Notes: generated by a model from the letters alone, not told the origin. A stretch of DNA of 64,000 nucleotides from Collinsella sp. (GCA_019414565.1 DXLU01000007.1:163503-227502); one strand, 5' to 3'; numbered from the stretch's first letter, positions 49,585 through 58,194 are shown. Numbers and translations: made by a program.

Positions 49585-50268
49585 TTACGCCCTTGCTTGC
49601 TCAATCTGCCCGATGAGCCAATCGCACCAGGCATCCATGCCCTCGCCCTTGCGCGCGCTCACGGCAAACCGCGGCGCCTGCGGATTGAGGTCATCGAGTG
49701 TCTTAGTATACCTATCCATGTCAAAATCGAAAGCCGGGGCCACGTCGACCTTATTGAGCAGCTGCGCGCCGGCGTGCTGGAAGATGCCCGGATACTTGAT
49801 GGGCTTGTCGTCGCCCTCGGGCACCGAGAGGATCATGATGGACAGATTCTCGCCCAGGTCAAAGTCGACCGGGCAGACCAGGTTGCCCACGTTTTCGATA
49901 AAGATGACGTCGATATTCTGAAGGCCCACAGCCTGGTCGAAGGCGTCGACGGCCTCCATGATCATGTTGCCCTCGAGGTGGCACAGGCCGCCCGTGTTGA
50001 TCTGGATGGCGGGCATGCCGGCTTCCTTCATGGTGATCGCGTCGACGTCCGAGGCGATATCGCCCTCGATGACGGCGCAACGCAGGCCCGCCTTGTCGCG
50101 CAGGCGCTCGTTGGTGCCCAGAATCGTAGTGGTCTTACCCGAGCCGGGGCTCGACAGCACATTGATCACATAGGTGCCCGCCTCATTAAATCGCTGACGT
50201 AGCTGATCTGCCAGGCGCTCGTTGCGCGACAAGATCGGCGATGTAATATCAATCGTTTTCTCGGCCAT
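49585..50268 (-). CDS. hypB: Hydrogenase nickel-insertion GTPase HypB
   Basis: A 227-residue GTPase for nickel delivery to NiFe hydrogenase. The P-loop is VLSSPGSGKTTT (residues about 38-48). The conserved segment IQINTGGLCHLEG holds the interdomain Cys/His metal site, and LLNKVD is the guanine motif. The N-terminal His-rich or CxxCGC nickel-storage region of some HypB proteins is absent. It follows hypA by 55 bp. No hydrogenase structural gene is in the window. Confidence 0.94.
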   Translation of the reverse strand: MAEKTIDITSPILSRNERLADQLRQRFNEAGTYVINVLSSPGSGKTTTILGTNERLRDKAGLRCAVIEGDIASDVDAITMKEAGMPAIQINTGGLCHLEGNMIMEAVDAFDQAVGLQNIDVIFIENVGNLVCPVDFDLGENLSIMILSVPEGDDKPIKYPGIFQHAGAQLLNKVDVAPAFDFDMDRYTKTLDDLNPQAPRFAVSARKGEGMDAWCDWLIGQIEQARA

Positions 50269-50323
50269 ACTTAGCGCTCCTTACTTTGGCCCCTTTATAC
50301 CCCGTTCCCAGGTGGCTGGCGGG

Positions 50324-50680
50324 CTAATCGTCGGGGGTTTCGATTTCGATACTGGCGATGTCGAGCTCGCGACCGTGCAGCAGGCGCACGTTGGCGCCGC
50401 CACACTGGGGACAGCGACAGTGGAAACGGTCGTGGTCGAAAACCTCGCCGCAGTCCAGACACTCGCTTTGTGGATGGACCTCCTCCACGGCAAGCTCGCA
50501 GCCGCGCGTGAGCGGGTCCTCGTCGCGAAACGTCTCCCACGCAAAGTCGAGCGCCTCGCGCACGACCTCGGTCATATCCCCGATACGCAGCGTTACCAAA
50601 ACGGCGCGCGAGGCCCCCGCCCCACGCGCCGCGCGAATCACTGTATCGAGTATGCCGTTGACAATGCCAACCTCGTGCAT
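50324..50680 (-). CDS. hypA: Hydrogenase maturation protein HypA
   Basis: A 118-residue nickel metallochaperone. It starts MHEVGIVNGILD, with the nickel-binding His2. The zinc site is formed by Cys74/Cys77 (CLDCG) and Cys90/Cys93 (CPQCG); an extra Cys88 is present. It lies six bases after tatC and before hypB. The HypA-HypB pair beside Tat genes fits export of a NiFe hydrogenase across the membrane. Confidence 0.94.
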   Translation of the reverse strand: MHEVGIVNGILDTVIRAARGAGASRAVLVTLRIGDMTEVVREALDFAWETFRDEDPLTRGCELAVEEVHPQSECLDCGEVFDHDRFHCRCPQCGGANVRLLHGRELDIASIEIETPDD

Positions 50681-50686
50681 ACCGAT

Positions 50687-51478
50687 TTACTCCTCGTCGT
50701 CCTCGTCGTCCGAGAACAGGTCCAGACGGCTCACGAACAGGCCCTCCTTGCCCTCGCGCGCGGTAATGACCACGCGAGCGATGGCGAGCGAAATCTCGTA
50801 GAGCGAGAGCAGGGCGCCATACATGAGACCCAGCGTAACGGGCGAGCCGTCGGGCGTAATCACAGCCGAACCCACGAGCAGGCCTACGTACACGTAGCGC
50901 CAGGCGCTGCGGAAGGCCGCATAGGACACGATGTGGAAAACGGACAGGTAGAAGATGATGAGCGGCAGCTCAAACGCCACACCAAAGCCGATCATAAAGA
51001 GCAGCTCCATGTTGACGTAGTTCTCCAGATCGGGCAACGCCGTAGCGACAGCCGAGGTCTCGCCGATGAGCCACTCAAAGCCCGCCGGGATGATGATGAA
51101 GTAGCAGAAGATGGCACCCAGGAAGAACAGCACCGTCGAGGCGAGCACCGTGGGCACAACCCACTTGCGCTCGTTGGGGCGCAGTGCCGGCAGGAAAAAT
51201 GCCAGAATCTGCCAGATGATCATGGGCGTGCACATGACCACGGCCATCTTGATGGCAAGCGAGAAGCGCAGGCCAAAGCCGCCGAGCGTGGTGGTGATGT
51301 AAAACTTACCGTCCGGCACAAAGGAGCGGATGGGGTCCTCAAGAATATCGAGCACCACGGGCGTGGCAAAGTACAGCACGATGGCGGCGGCAAACACCGA
51401 AACGACCACGATGGTCAGGCGGCGACGGAGCTCTCCCAGGTGATCGAAGAGCGGCATGCGCGCAGGTCCGATCGGCAT
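50687..51478 (-). CDS. tatC: Twin-arginine translocase subunit TatC
   Basis: A six-helix membrane protein of 263 residues that recognises twin-arginine signal peptides. Family motifs are MPLFDHLGELRRRL near the N-terminus and the later ELPLIIFYLSVF and AVITPDGSPVT. An acidic C-terminus (FSDDEDDEE) is present. The ATG overlaps the tatA stop in TAATG, implying translational coupling. Confidence 0.95.
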   Translation of the reverse strand: MPIGPARMPLFDHLGELRRRLTIVVVSVFAAAIVLYFATPVVLDILEDPIRSFVPDGKFYITTTLGGFGLRFSLAIKMAVVMCTPMIIWQILAFFLPALRPNERKWVVPTVLASTVLFFLGAIFCYFIIIPAGFEWLIGETSAVATALPDLENYVNMELLFMIGFGVAFELPLIIFYLSVFHIVSYAAFRSAWRYVYVGLLVGSAVITPDGSPVTLGLMYGALLSLYEISLAIARVVITAREGKEGLFVSRLDLFSDDEDDEE

Positions 51479-52050
51479 TACTCATCGCCTCCCTTCGGGG
51501 CGTCGGCGGCAGCAGCCTCGGCATCGTCCTCGACCTCGAGCTCGCGAGCGAGCTGGTCGACGACGGCCTTGCGCTTGCGGGGACGACGGGCGTAGAGGTC
51601 AGCCGTCGTGGGCTCTGCCGGCTCGGGCTCGGGCTCTGCAGCAGGCTCGGGCTCGACGGCAGCAGCAGGCTCTGTACCCTCGGCCTCATCAACAGCGCCT
51701 TCGCCCTCAGCAGCACCCTCGCTTGCGGCCTTCTCGGCAGCAAGACGGGCGCGACGCTCGGCAAAGGTCTCCTTCTTGGCGGGCGCTGCCGTCTCGGCGG
51801 CATCCTCGTCCGCATCGGAATCGTCGTCGGTCGCAGCAGTCTTCTTGGGCTTGACCGGGGCCGACGCGGCCTCGCTCACCGGATCGATAATCTCGGACTG
51901 AACAACGGCCGTCATCTTTTCCTGCGTCTCGCGGAACTGACGGATGGCACGGCCGATCGTGCGGCCCATCTGCGGGAGCTTATCCGGGCCAAACAGCAAA
52001 AAGCCGAAGACCACGATGATCGCGAGCTCACCCTCTCCAATACCAAACAC
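51478..52050 (-). CDS. tatA: Twin-arginine translocase subunit TatA/TatB
   Basis: The start is a GTG at 52050 with GGAGG five bases upstream. It gives MFGIGEGELAIIVVFGFLLFGPDKLPQMG, the TatA/B helix and hinge (FGP), followed by an amphipathic helix (RTIGRAIRQFRETQEK). The 190 residues exceed a usual TatA (60-90), owing to a long acidic Ala/Pro/Glu tail (EPEPAAEPEPEPAEP) and a basic patch (RRPRKRK). TatB identity is possible because of the length. It is co-transcribed with tatC, hypA and hypB. Confidence 0.9.
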   Translation of the reverse strand: MFGIGEGELAIIVVFGFLLFGPDKLPQMGRTIGRAIRQFRETQEKMTAVVQSEIIDPVSEAASAPVKPKKTAATDDDSDADEDAAETAAPAKKETFAERRARLAAEKAASEGAAEGEGAVDEAEGTEPAAAVEPEPAAEPEPEPAEPTTADLYARRPRKRKAVVDQLARELEVEDDAEAAAADAPKGGDE

Positions 52051-52203
52051 ACATACCTCCAAGGCTCGATGTGAGTCGAGCCCGCACCGCGCCATTCGGC
52101 CGGAACTCGTCTATTCATTCGGTCAAGTATAGCGCCCGGGCGCCAAAACGTCCGAGCGCATCACAAACATATGCCAAACGGCACGCCCTTTTGGGGGCAA
52201 AGA

Positions 52204-52518
52204 TTATGCAGCGGTGATCGAAATCTCCTGGTCGACGCCCAACAGCTGAACCACGCGCATCACCGGGGGCTGCACGTTGACGCAGCTAAAACGCTTACCA
52301 TGATCAGCTGCGTGGTGTGCGGCGCCCACAAGCACGCCAATGCCCGTCGAATCGATGTAGCTCACCTGGGCAAAATCGAGCTCAACGGCCTCAGTGGGCT
52401 GCTCGAGCGCCAGGTCGATGGCATTGCGCAGGCTATCGGCGTTAGAGATATCGATCTCACCGGTCACCTTAATGGTGTAGAGCTCTGGCGTGGGGTTGGT
52501 GGAAATACCCAAATCCAT
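52204..52518 (-). CDS. STAS-domain anti-sigma-factor antagonist
   Basis: A 104-residue SpoIIAA/RsbV-like protein. The fold is recognisable from YTIKVTGEIDISNADSLRNA and the phospho-serine loop VSYIDSTGIGVLVGA (Ser57). Such proteins free a sigma factor by binding its anti-sigma kinase when unphosphorylated. No kinase or sigma gene is adjacent, so the partner lies elsewhere. It is monocistronic as far as can be seen. Confidence 0.9.
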   Translation of the reverse strand: MDLGISTNPTPELYTIKVTGEIDISNADSLRNAIDLALEQPTEAVELDFAQVSYIDSTGIGVLVGAAHHAADHGKRFSCVNVQPPVMRVVQLLGVDQEISITAA

Positions 52519-52584
52519 GTATACGCTCCTTTACGTATCGAAAGTGCGGATAGTACTAGGCGCGGACTTGCGGGGCCCTACGCG

Positions 52585-53889
52585 TTAGGCGCGCTCGGCA
52601 CGCGCAAGCTCGGCAGCGACGAGCTTGACAGCCAGCACCAGCACATCGAGCGCAGCCTCCAGGTCCTCGACCGTGGGATAGCTCGGCGCGATGCGGATGT
52701 TGGTGTCGCGCGGATCCTTGCCATAAGGCCAGGTGGCACCAGCCGGCGTGAGCTTGACGCCCAGGTCGGCACAAAGCGCGGCGACCTTCTGGGCCGAGCC
52801 CTCGGGGCCATCGAAACTCACAAAGTAGCCGCCATGGGGATGCGTCCAAGTGGCGCAACCCGTGTTACCCAAGCCCTCGGTGAGTTTACGCTCAACGGCC
52901 TCAAAGCGCGGGCGCAGGAACTCGGCATGCTTTTTCATGTGCTCCTTGACCGCCTCGATGGTGGGAAGGAAGCGCACGTGACGCAGCTGGTTGAGCTTAT
53001 CGGCGCTAATAAGACCGGCCTTCAGGCGCTTGGAGAACTCGGCGATGACCGCGGGGCTCGCACCGATAAAGCCGATGCCGGCGCCCGGGAAGGTGATCTT
53101 GGACGTCGAGGCAAAGGCCACCACGCGATCCTCGGTGCCCGCCGCGCGAGCGAGGTCAAAGATATTTGCGAGCTCGTCGGTCTCGTCGTACAGGTCGTGC
53201 ACGCAGTAAGCGTTGTCCCAGAAGATGCGGAAATCGGGCGCGGCCGTGGGCATCTCGACCAGACGGCGCACAGTGTCCTCGCTAAAGGTGATGCCCGTGG
53301 GGTTGGAATACTTGGGCACGCACCAGATACCCTTGATGGAATCGTCGGCGGCAACCAGGCGCTCGATCTCGTCCATGTCGGGGCCGTTGTCGGTCATCGC
53401 GACGGGGACGTTCTCGATGCCCAAGTCGGCGGTGATGCCAAAGTGGCGATCGTAGCCGGGAACAGGGCACAGGAACTTGACCTTCTTGCCGTCGTGCGCG
53501 GCCTCGTAGGCGTCCCAAGGGTCGCTGCCGCACGAGCCGCAACGCCAGAACATACCGGCGATATCGTGCTCGATCAGCAGGCTCGATGAGCCCAGTACGA
53601 GCGTCTGCTCGGCAGGGCAACCCAGGAACTCCCCCGCCAGCTTGCGTGCCGAGGGAATGCCCTCGAAGCAACCGTAGTTGGAGCAGTCGACATTGCCGTC
53701 GTGCAGATCGGCATCGGCATTGAGGATATCGAGCATGGGGCGAGAAATGTTCACCTGGGAGGGCGACGGCTTGCCGCGCGCCATGTCGAGCGCCAGGCCC
53801 TTGGCCTTGACCTCGGCAACCTCGGCTTTAAGCGCCTCGATGGCGGCATCGAGTTCGGTGGTTTCCATCTTCTGGTAGATCGTCTGCAT
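52585..53889 (-). CDS. PLP-dependent aminotransferase, class I/MocR-like (aspartate aminotransferase type)
   Basis: A 434-residue enzyme. The N-terminal LDMARGKPSPSQVNIS and DCSNYGCFEGIPSARKLAGE are typical of the stand-alone Aminotran_MocR (class Ic) family. WCVPKYSNPTGITFSEDTV and FRIFWDNAYCVHDLY bind the cofactor ring, and the Schiff-base lysine is in FASTSKITFPGAG. The substrate is probably aspartate or a related amino acid by family. It is transcribed alone. The 67-base gap to the STAS gene holds no clear terminator. Confidence 0.92.
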   Translation of the reverse strand: MQTIYQKMETTELDAAIEALKAEVAEVKAKGLALDMARGKPSPSQVNISRPMLDILNADADLHDGNVDCSNYGCFEGIPSARKLAGEFLGCPAEQTLVLGSSSLLIEHDIAGMFWRCGSCGSDPWDAYEAAHDGKKVKFLCPVPGYDRHFGITADLGIENVPVAMTDNGPDMDEIERLVAADDSIKGIWCVPKYSNPTGITFSEDTVRRLVEMPTAAPDFRIFWDNAYCVHDLYDETDELANIFDLARAAGTEDRVVAFASTSKITFPGAGIGFIGASPAVIAEFSKRLKAGLISADKLNQLRHVRFLPTIEAVKEHMKKHAEFLRPRFEAVERKLTEGLGNTGCATWTHPHGGYFVSFDGPEGSAQKVAALCADLGVKLTPAGATWPYGKDPRDTNIRIAPSYPTVEDLEAALDVLVLAVKLVAAELARAERA

Positions 53890-54039
53890 GGGGTGCGACC
53901 TTTCGCGAAGCGGTACGTTGCAGTTCGTCTAAGTATAGACCGCCATCGTCGCAACGTTATGAAGCCGTGATAGATTAAGTCCATCGCAATGAATTACGAA
54001 TCGCCGCGCATGCCGGCGTGGGGCGCCCAAGGAGGCACT

Positions 54040-54294
54040 ATGGAGTACGGATCGTTCCAAGCCGAGGAATTCGGCGACCTGCAGCGCCTGGTCGACGGAC
54101 TGTTTTACGACCGCCACGCCATCGACCGCCTGGACCTAATCGTGCAGGCCGAAATCTTGGACCTGGCACCCGATCTCATGGAAATCGTCAACCTGCTACC
54201 GCCCGGCTATTACGACCGCCAGTCACTTTGCGACCAGCTCAACTCCGCCTTAGCCGCCCACGGCTGGGGTGCCGTCTACGGAACGGTGGAATAA
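54040..54294 (+). CDS. Small conserved-looking hypothetical protein
   Basis: An 84-residue acidic protein from the ATG at 54040, with AAGGAGG six bases upstream. It starts MEYGSFQAEEFGDLQRLVDG and has helical, leucine-rich centre sequence (LIVQAEILDLAPDLMEIVNL) followed by LPPGYYDRQSLCDQLNSALA. No membrane segment or catalytic motif is visible. Strong codon bias and a clean ribosome site support a real gene. Its function is unknown. Confidence 0.75.
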   Translation: MEYGSFQAEEFGDLQRLVDGLFYDRHAIDRLDLIVQAEILDLAPDLMEIVNLLPPGYYDRQSLCDQLNSALAAHGWGAVYGTVE

Positions 54295-54299
54295 ACCTC

Positions 54300-54325
54300 G
54301 TCATTTAAGAACGTCCCCAATGACT
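54300..54325. repeat. REP-like half element
   Basis: Contains AAGAACGTCCCCAATGACTA, the exact inverse of the 20-mer at 44189-44208. Only one arm is present here, next to a terminator. Confidence 0.7.
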
Positions 54326-54363
54326 AAAACGCCGCCTGTGATGGTGTTCACAGGCGGCGTTTT
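54326..54363. terminator. Bidirectional terminator between small hypothetical gene and nhaA
   Basis: AAAACGCCGCCTGTG and its exact complement form a 15-bp stem around an 8-base loop. T-runs are present on both strands. Confidence 0.93.
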
Positions 54364-54380
54364 CAAACTTATATGTGCTT

Positions 54381-55739
54381 TTACTCGTCCTTGGGCGCGG
54401 GGTGTTTGCAGACCACGCTCATGTAGATCATGCCGAGCACGGCAGCGGTGACCGAACCGGCAAGAATGGCGGCCTTTGCGGCCAGGACCTCAAACTGGGC
54501 CGTCGGGAAGGCAAGGCCGCTGATGAGGATCGACATGGTAAAGCCGATACCGCCCAGAATGCCCACGCCGGCAATCATGTGCCAGTTGACATTGTGCGGC
54601 AGCTCGGAAATCTTGAGCTTAACCAGGGCAAACGTCATGCCAAAGATGCCGATCGGCTTGCCCAGCAGCATGCCAAAGTACACGCCGAGCGTCACCGGGT
54701 CGGTGAGCAGCGTGCTCATGTCCACGCCCACTAGGCGAACCTGCGCGTTCACGAACGCAAAGATCGGCAGGATCACAAAGTTGACCGGCGTGGAGATCAG
54801 GCGCTCCATGCGGATGAGCGGCGGGGTCACGCGGTGCATGACGCGCTCAACCTTGGTGGTCGAGACGGTAAAGTCATGCTGGCCCAGGATGTGTGCCTCG
54901 TCGTCGTAGCGGTCGTCGAGCAGCGGCAGGCACTCGCCCAGCCAATCGGTGAGGCTATCGAGCTTAACGCCGCACTTGGCCGGAATGGTGAAGGCCAGGA
55001 TGACGCCGGCAAGCGTAGCGTGCACGCCGCTCTTGAACATACAGAACCACAACAGCAGACCCAGTACCGAATACGGGGCAAGACGGTAATGCTGCGTCTT
55101 GTTGAGCCACACGAGCGCGCAGGTCACAAGCGCGGCGGCGCCCAACCAAAACGGATTGGGGCTCTGACCGTAGAAGATGGCGATGGCGGCGATGGAGATG
55201 AGGTCGTCGGCGATAGCGAGCGTCGAGAAGAACACGCGCACGCCGTTGGGCACGCGATTGCCCAAAAGCGATAGCACGCCCAGCGCAAAGGCAATATCGG
55301 TTGCCATGGGGATGGCCCAACCGTTGCGGGCGCCGGCATGGTTAAAGATGAGGTAGATGCAGGCGGGAACGACGACGCCGCCCACGGCTGCCAGCATGGG
55401 AAGCATGGCCTGACGCGGGTTTTTGAGCTCGCCGACCGTCATCTCGTACTTAAGCTCAATGCCCACCAACAAAAAGAAGATCGCCATGAGGAAGTCGTTG
55501 ACGAAAAGCTCAACGGTGAGACCGGCCGTAAGGTTGCCAAGGCCCACATACAGCGGGGTCTCCAAAAAGTGATGAATGGCCTCGTAGGCATCGGTGTTGG
55601 CACAGATGACTGCGGCGATGGCGGCGATCACCATGACGGCGGCGGAAATCGTGCCGTTCTCGGCAATGCGCTCCCAAATGTCGTGACGCTCAAAACGCTT
55701 GCGCTCACGGGTGTTGAACAGCTGCTCGGTTGCTGCCAT
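54381..55739 (-). CDS. nhaA: Na+/H+ antiporter NhaA
   Basis: Exports sodium in exchange for protons. The 452 residues begin, after a charged cytosolic segment, with about 12 membrane helices. Family motifs are visible: the FLMAIFFLLVGIELKYE segment, GWAIPMATDIAFALGVLSLLG, and the paired transport aspartates in STLAIADDLISIAAIAIFYG. It is longer than Escherichia coli NhaA, with an extra loop near GECLPLLDDRYDDEAHILGQ. AAAGGAG lies seven bases before the ATG. The leader holds a terminator-like hairpin (55773-55806). Confidence 0.94.
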   Translation of the reverse strand: MAATEQLFNTRERKRFERHDIWERIAENGTISAAVMVIAAIAAVICANTDAYEAIHHFLETPLYVGLGNLTAGLTVELFVNDFLMAIFFLLVGIELKYEMTVGELKNPRQAMLPMLAAVGGVVVPACIYLIFNHAGARNGWAIPMATDIAFALGVLSLLGNRVPNGVRVFFSTLAIADDLISIAAIAIFYGQSPNPFWLGAAALVTCALVWLNKTQHYRLAPYSVLGLLLWFCMFKSGVHATLAGVILAFTIPAKCGVKLDSLTDWLGECLPLLDDRYDDEAHILGQHDFTVSTTKVERVMHRVTPPLIRMERLISTPVNFVILPIFAFVNAQVRLVGVDMSTLLTDPVTLGVYFGMLLGKPIGIFGMTFALVKLKISELPHNVNWHMIAGVGILGGIGFTMSILISGLAFPTAQFEVLAAKAAILAGSVTAAVLGMIYMSVVCKHPAPKDE

Positions 55740-55772
55740 GGGCGGCTCCTTTCGCGGGAAGGTTCCCGTCTT

Positions 55773-55806
55773 AAAAAAGCACGGCCCGCCCAAATGGCGG
55801 CGCCGC
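55773..55806 (-). promoter_or_regulatory. Terminator-like hairpin in the nhaA leader
   Basis: On the minus strand a GC-rich stem of about 12 bp (GCGCGGCGCCGCC with GGCGGGCCGTGC, one bulge and one mismatch) is followed by six T, then a small CGGGAA/TTCCCG hairpin and the nhaA ribosome site. ppaC upstream has its own terminator, so this one could act as an attenuator for nhaA. A simple second terminator is the alternative. Confidence 0.5.
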
Positions 55807-55946
55807 GCTCCAACGTATTACGCTTGCATCTAGCCTACCCTGCGCGACAAACGCGCAAGCGCGGCCGAAAAGCGGAACCACAGGTTGAACATTATTTGCT
55901 CAACGGTGCGAGCGCCCCTGTCCAATAGGCGACGCGGTCCCGCGCA

Positions 55947-55987
55947 CAAAAAACGACCGGAGCGCGGGGCGTCCGCGGTCCGGTCGT
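55947..55987 (-). terminator. Terminator after ppaC
   Basis: ACGACCGGA and TCCGGTCGT arms around an inner CCGCGG stem are followed on the minus strand by six T. Confidence 0.88.
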
Positions 55988-56003
55988 GAGCAGGTTGCAA
56001 AAC

Positions 56004-56927
56004 CTAGCAGGCGGCCATAATGGGGGCAGCGACCTGCTTCTTGCGGGAAAGGACGCCCGGCATCCAGACGCCGTCGTGCTCGTCAGCGATGCCCAGGCCC
56101 TTCTGAGCGGCCTCGGTCTCACCCTCGAGCAGGACCTGCGAGCCCTCCTCCATGATGTCGGTGATGCACAGGACGATGCCGTCGGCACCCTTCTCGGCGG
56201 CATAGGCGCGCATGGCCTCGCGGATCTCGTCGATCATGCCGAGAGCGCGGCTCTTGTCGACAGTCTCGTACTGGCCGATGAGCAGCTTCTTGCCAGCGGG
56301 CTCGAACATCTTGATGTCGTTGCCGACCATCTCGGCTGCGGTAAAGGAGCCGGACGGGCGGGTGAGGAAGACCTCCATGCCAAACTTGACCGGGTCGACG
56401 CCCACCTGCTCGCCGAGCTTAGCAGCGACGGCGCGGTCGACATCGGTGGTGGTGGGGCTCTTGAGCATGAGCGTGTCGGTCATCATGGCCGAGAGCAGCA
56501 GCTTGGCCTGAACGTCGGAAAGCTCAACGCCGAGCACGCCGGCGAGCTTGGTGACGATGGTGCAGCTGGAGCCCCAGGGCAGGCAGATGTAGTGCAGCGG
56601 ACCGGCAGTCTCGAAGTCGCCGATGCGGTGATGGTCGACAACGCCAAAGACCGTGGCGTCCTTAAGGCCGGCGACGGACTGGGCGGACTCGTTGTGGTCG
56701 GTGAGGACGACGAGCTGACCGGCCTCGACGGACTCGATCACGCGGGGCTCGGCAATGCCGGCGTCGGCGAGCAGCTTGGCGGACTCGGCCGGAAGCTGGC
56801 CCAGTGCGCAGGCCTCGTAGGTGTTGCCGGCATACTCAACCTGGTTGAGCAGCTGGGACAGGACGACGGCGCTCATGATGGCGTCGTTATCGGGATTCTG
56901 GTGACCAAAGACAAGAACGTTTGCCAT
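56004..56927 (-). CDS. ppaC: Manganese-dependent inorganic pyrophosphatase (DHH family)
   Basis: Hydrolyses pyrophosphate in the cytosol. The 307 residues have the N-terminal metal motif VFGHQNPDNDAIMSA (His9, Asp13, Asp15), VLTDHNE, the DHH motif VFGVVDHHRIGDF, and the C-terminal substrate region with SRKKQ near residue 300. It is a single gene with its own terminator at 55947. Confidence 0.95.
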   Translation of the reverse strand: MANVLVFGHQNPDNDAIMSAVVLSQLLNQVEYAGNTYEACALGQLPAESAKLLADAGIAEPRVIESVEAGQLVVLTDHNESAQSVAGLKDATVFGVVDHHRIGDFETAGPLHYICLPWGSSCTIVTKLAGVLGVELSDVQAKLLLSAMMTDTLMLKSPTTTDVDRAVAAKLGEQVGVDPVKFGMEVFLTRPSGSFTAAEMVGNDIKMFEPAGKKLLIGQYETVDKSRALGMIDEIREAMRAYAAEKGADGIVLCITDIMEEGSQVLLEGETEAAQKGLGIADEHDGVWMPGVLSRKKQVAAPIMAAC

Positions 56928-57093
56928 GGGTTTCCTCCACTTGATATGTGTACTTGGACGTAGCTATGGTAGCACGCTGGCGGCGAACCCTTGGGCACGG
57001 AAGGGCCGCGGCACAATTTGGAGCAGGCGTTGGAGCAAAGTCTATCCCTTTCGCACCATGTTGGTGCAAAGTAGCCTGGCCCCCTTGCACTAG

Positions 57094-58047
57094 CTATTTG
57101 CCGGCGGCGCGCAGGGCTACGTAGGCGGCACCGATGATGCCGGCGTCGTTGCCGAGCGAGGCGACCTTAATGGGCGTCTCGCGCGAGGCAGAAAGCGCGT
57201 ACTGCTTAAAGTGCTCGCGGACCTTGTCGAGGTAGACATCGGCCGAGGCGGAGGCTCCGCCGCCGATCAGGAACATCTCGGGGTCGACCACGTTGGCGAT
57301 AAGCGCCAGAGCGCGACCGAGATAGTCGGCCATGGTATCGGCCGCGGCTAGCGCGAGCTTGCCACCCTCGCGGCAGGCCTGGAACACGTCCTTGGAATCG
57401 GAGGGGCCGGTGAGCTCGATGGGGTCGACGCCCGCCTTCTCGCACTCGGCAAGATAGTTGCTCACCACGCCGGTAGCGCTGGAATACTGCTCCAGGTGGC
57501 CATGGCCGCCGCAGCCGCAGGTGCGCTCCTCAGCCGGGTTCAGGCACATGTGGCCAATCTCGCCGCCGGCACCCACAACGCCCGACACCACGTCGCCGTT
57601 AACGATAACGCCGCCGCCCACGCCGGTACCGATGGTGACCATCACGACGTTCTGCACGCCCTTGGCAGAGCCGAGCCAGGCCTCGCCCATGGCAGCGGCG
57701 TTGGCATCGTTCTCGTACTTAACGACCGCGTCGGGGCAGTGCTCCTGAATGGCGATCTTAAGCTCGGGCAGGTTAATGGCAATGTTGGCCTTGACCTTGG
57801 CATCGCCCGATGCCGGGATGGGGCACGGAACGGCCAGGCCAATACCCGCCACAAAGGCACGCGGAATCTGGGCTTTGGCGACCACCTGGTCGATAGCCTC
57901 GGTCACCGCGGCAAAGCCCGCAGCGTCAACGATGGGAGGCGTAGGCACGCTGGCCTTGGCAAGCAGGTTACCGTCTTCGTCGAACAGGCCCTCCTTAACC
58001 GAAGTGCCGCCGACGTCAATGCCGATATAGTACTGCTTAGGTTCCAT
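57094..58047 (-). CDS. ROK-family glucokinase
   Basis: ATP-dependent sugar kinase of 317 residues. The phosphate loop is IGIDVGGTSVKEGLF and the catalytic base Asp114 lies in YENDANAAAMGEA. The ROK zinc motif has His166 in EIGHMC, then CGCGGHGHLE: Cys177 and Cys179 are kept, but the usual third Cys is His184. AAGGTGG precedes the start at 58047. The upstream palindrome at 58104-58140 resembles sequences before the beta-glucoside operon, so it is probably co-regulated and phosphorylates released glucose. Confidence 0.92.
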   Translation of the reverse strand: MEPKQYYIGIDVGGTSVKEGLFDEDGNLLAKASVPTPPIVDAAGFAAVTEAIDQVVAKAQIPRAFVAGIGLAVPCPIPASGDAKVKANIAINLPELKIAIQEHCPDAVVKYENDANAAAMGEAWLGSAKGVQNVVMVTIGTGVGGGVIVNGDVVSGVVGAGGEIGHMCLNPAEERTCGCGGHGHLEQYSSATGVVSNYLAECEKAGVDPIELTGPSDSKDVFQACREGGKLALAAADTMADYLGRALALIANVVDPEMFLIGGGASASADVYLDKVREHFKQYALSASRETPIKVASLGNDAGIIGAAYVALRAAGK

Positions 58048-58103
58048 GGGAGCCCACCTTTCTCGTTTAAACATTGCCTGTATGGTACCGCTCCCAAGGC
58101 AAA

Positions 58104-58140
58104 AACCTACCAAAAAGGAACAGGTTTGTTTTGGCAGGTT
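58104..58140. promoter_or_regulatory. Inverted TTTTGGCAGGTT sites upstream of glucokinase
   Basis: AACCTACCAAAA (58104-58115) and TTTTGGCAGGTT (58129-58140) are inverted near-copies, about 55-90 bp upstream of the ROK start. Matching sites lie upstream of the GH1 gene at 62003-62022 and 62059-62071. This points to a shared regulator, perhaps the GntR protein at 62264. Confidence 0.6.
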
Positions 58141-58194
58141 TTATCTGGGGAAACGCAATTGGCCGCTCAACAGACCGCGCAAGACCATCCCCAA

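Noticed and set aside
48619..50202. Long plus-strand frame opposite topA and hypB
   Set aside because: It spans two unrelated conserved minus-strand genes and the gap between them, and carries no domain signal.
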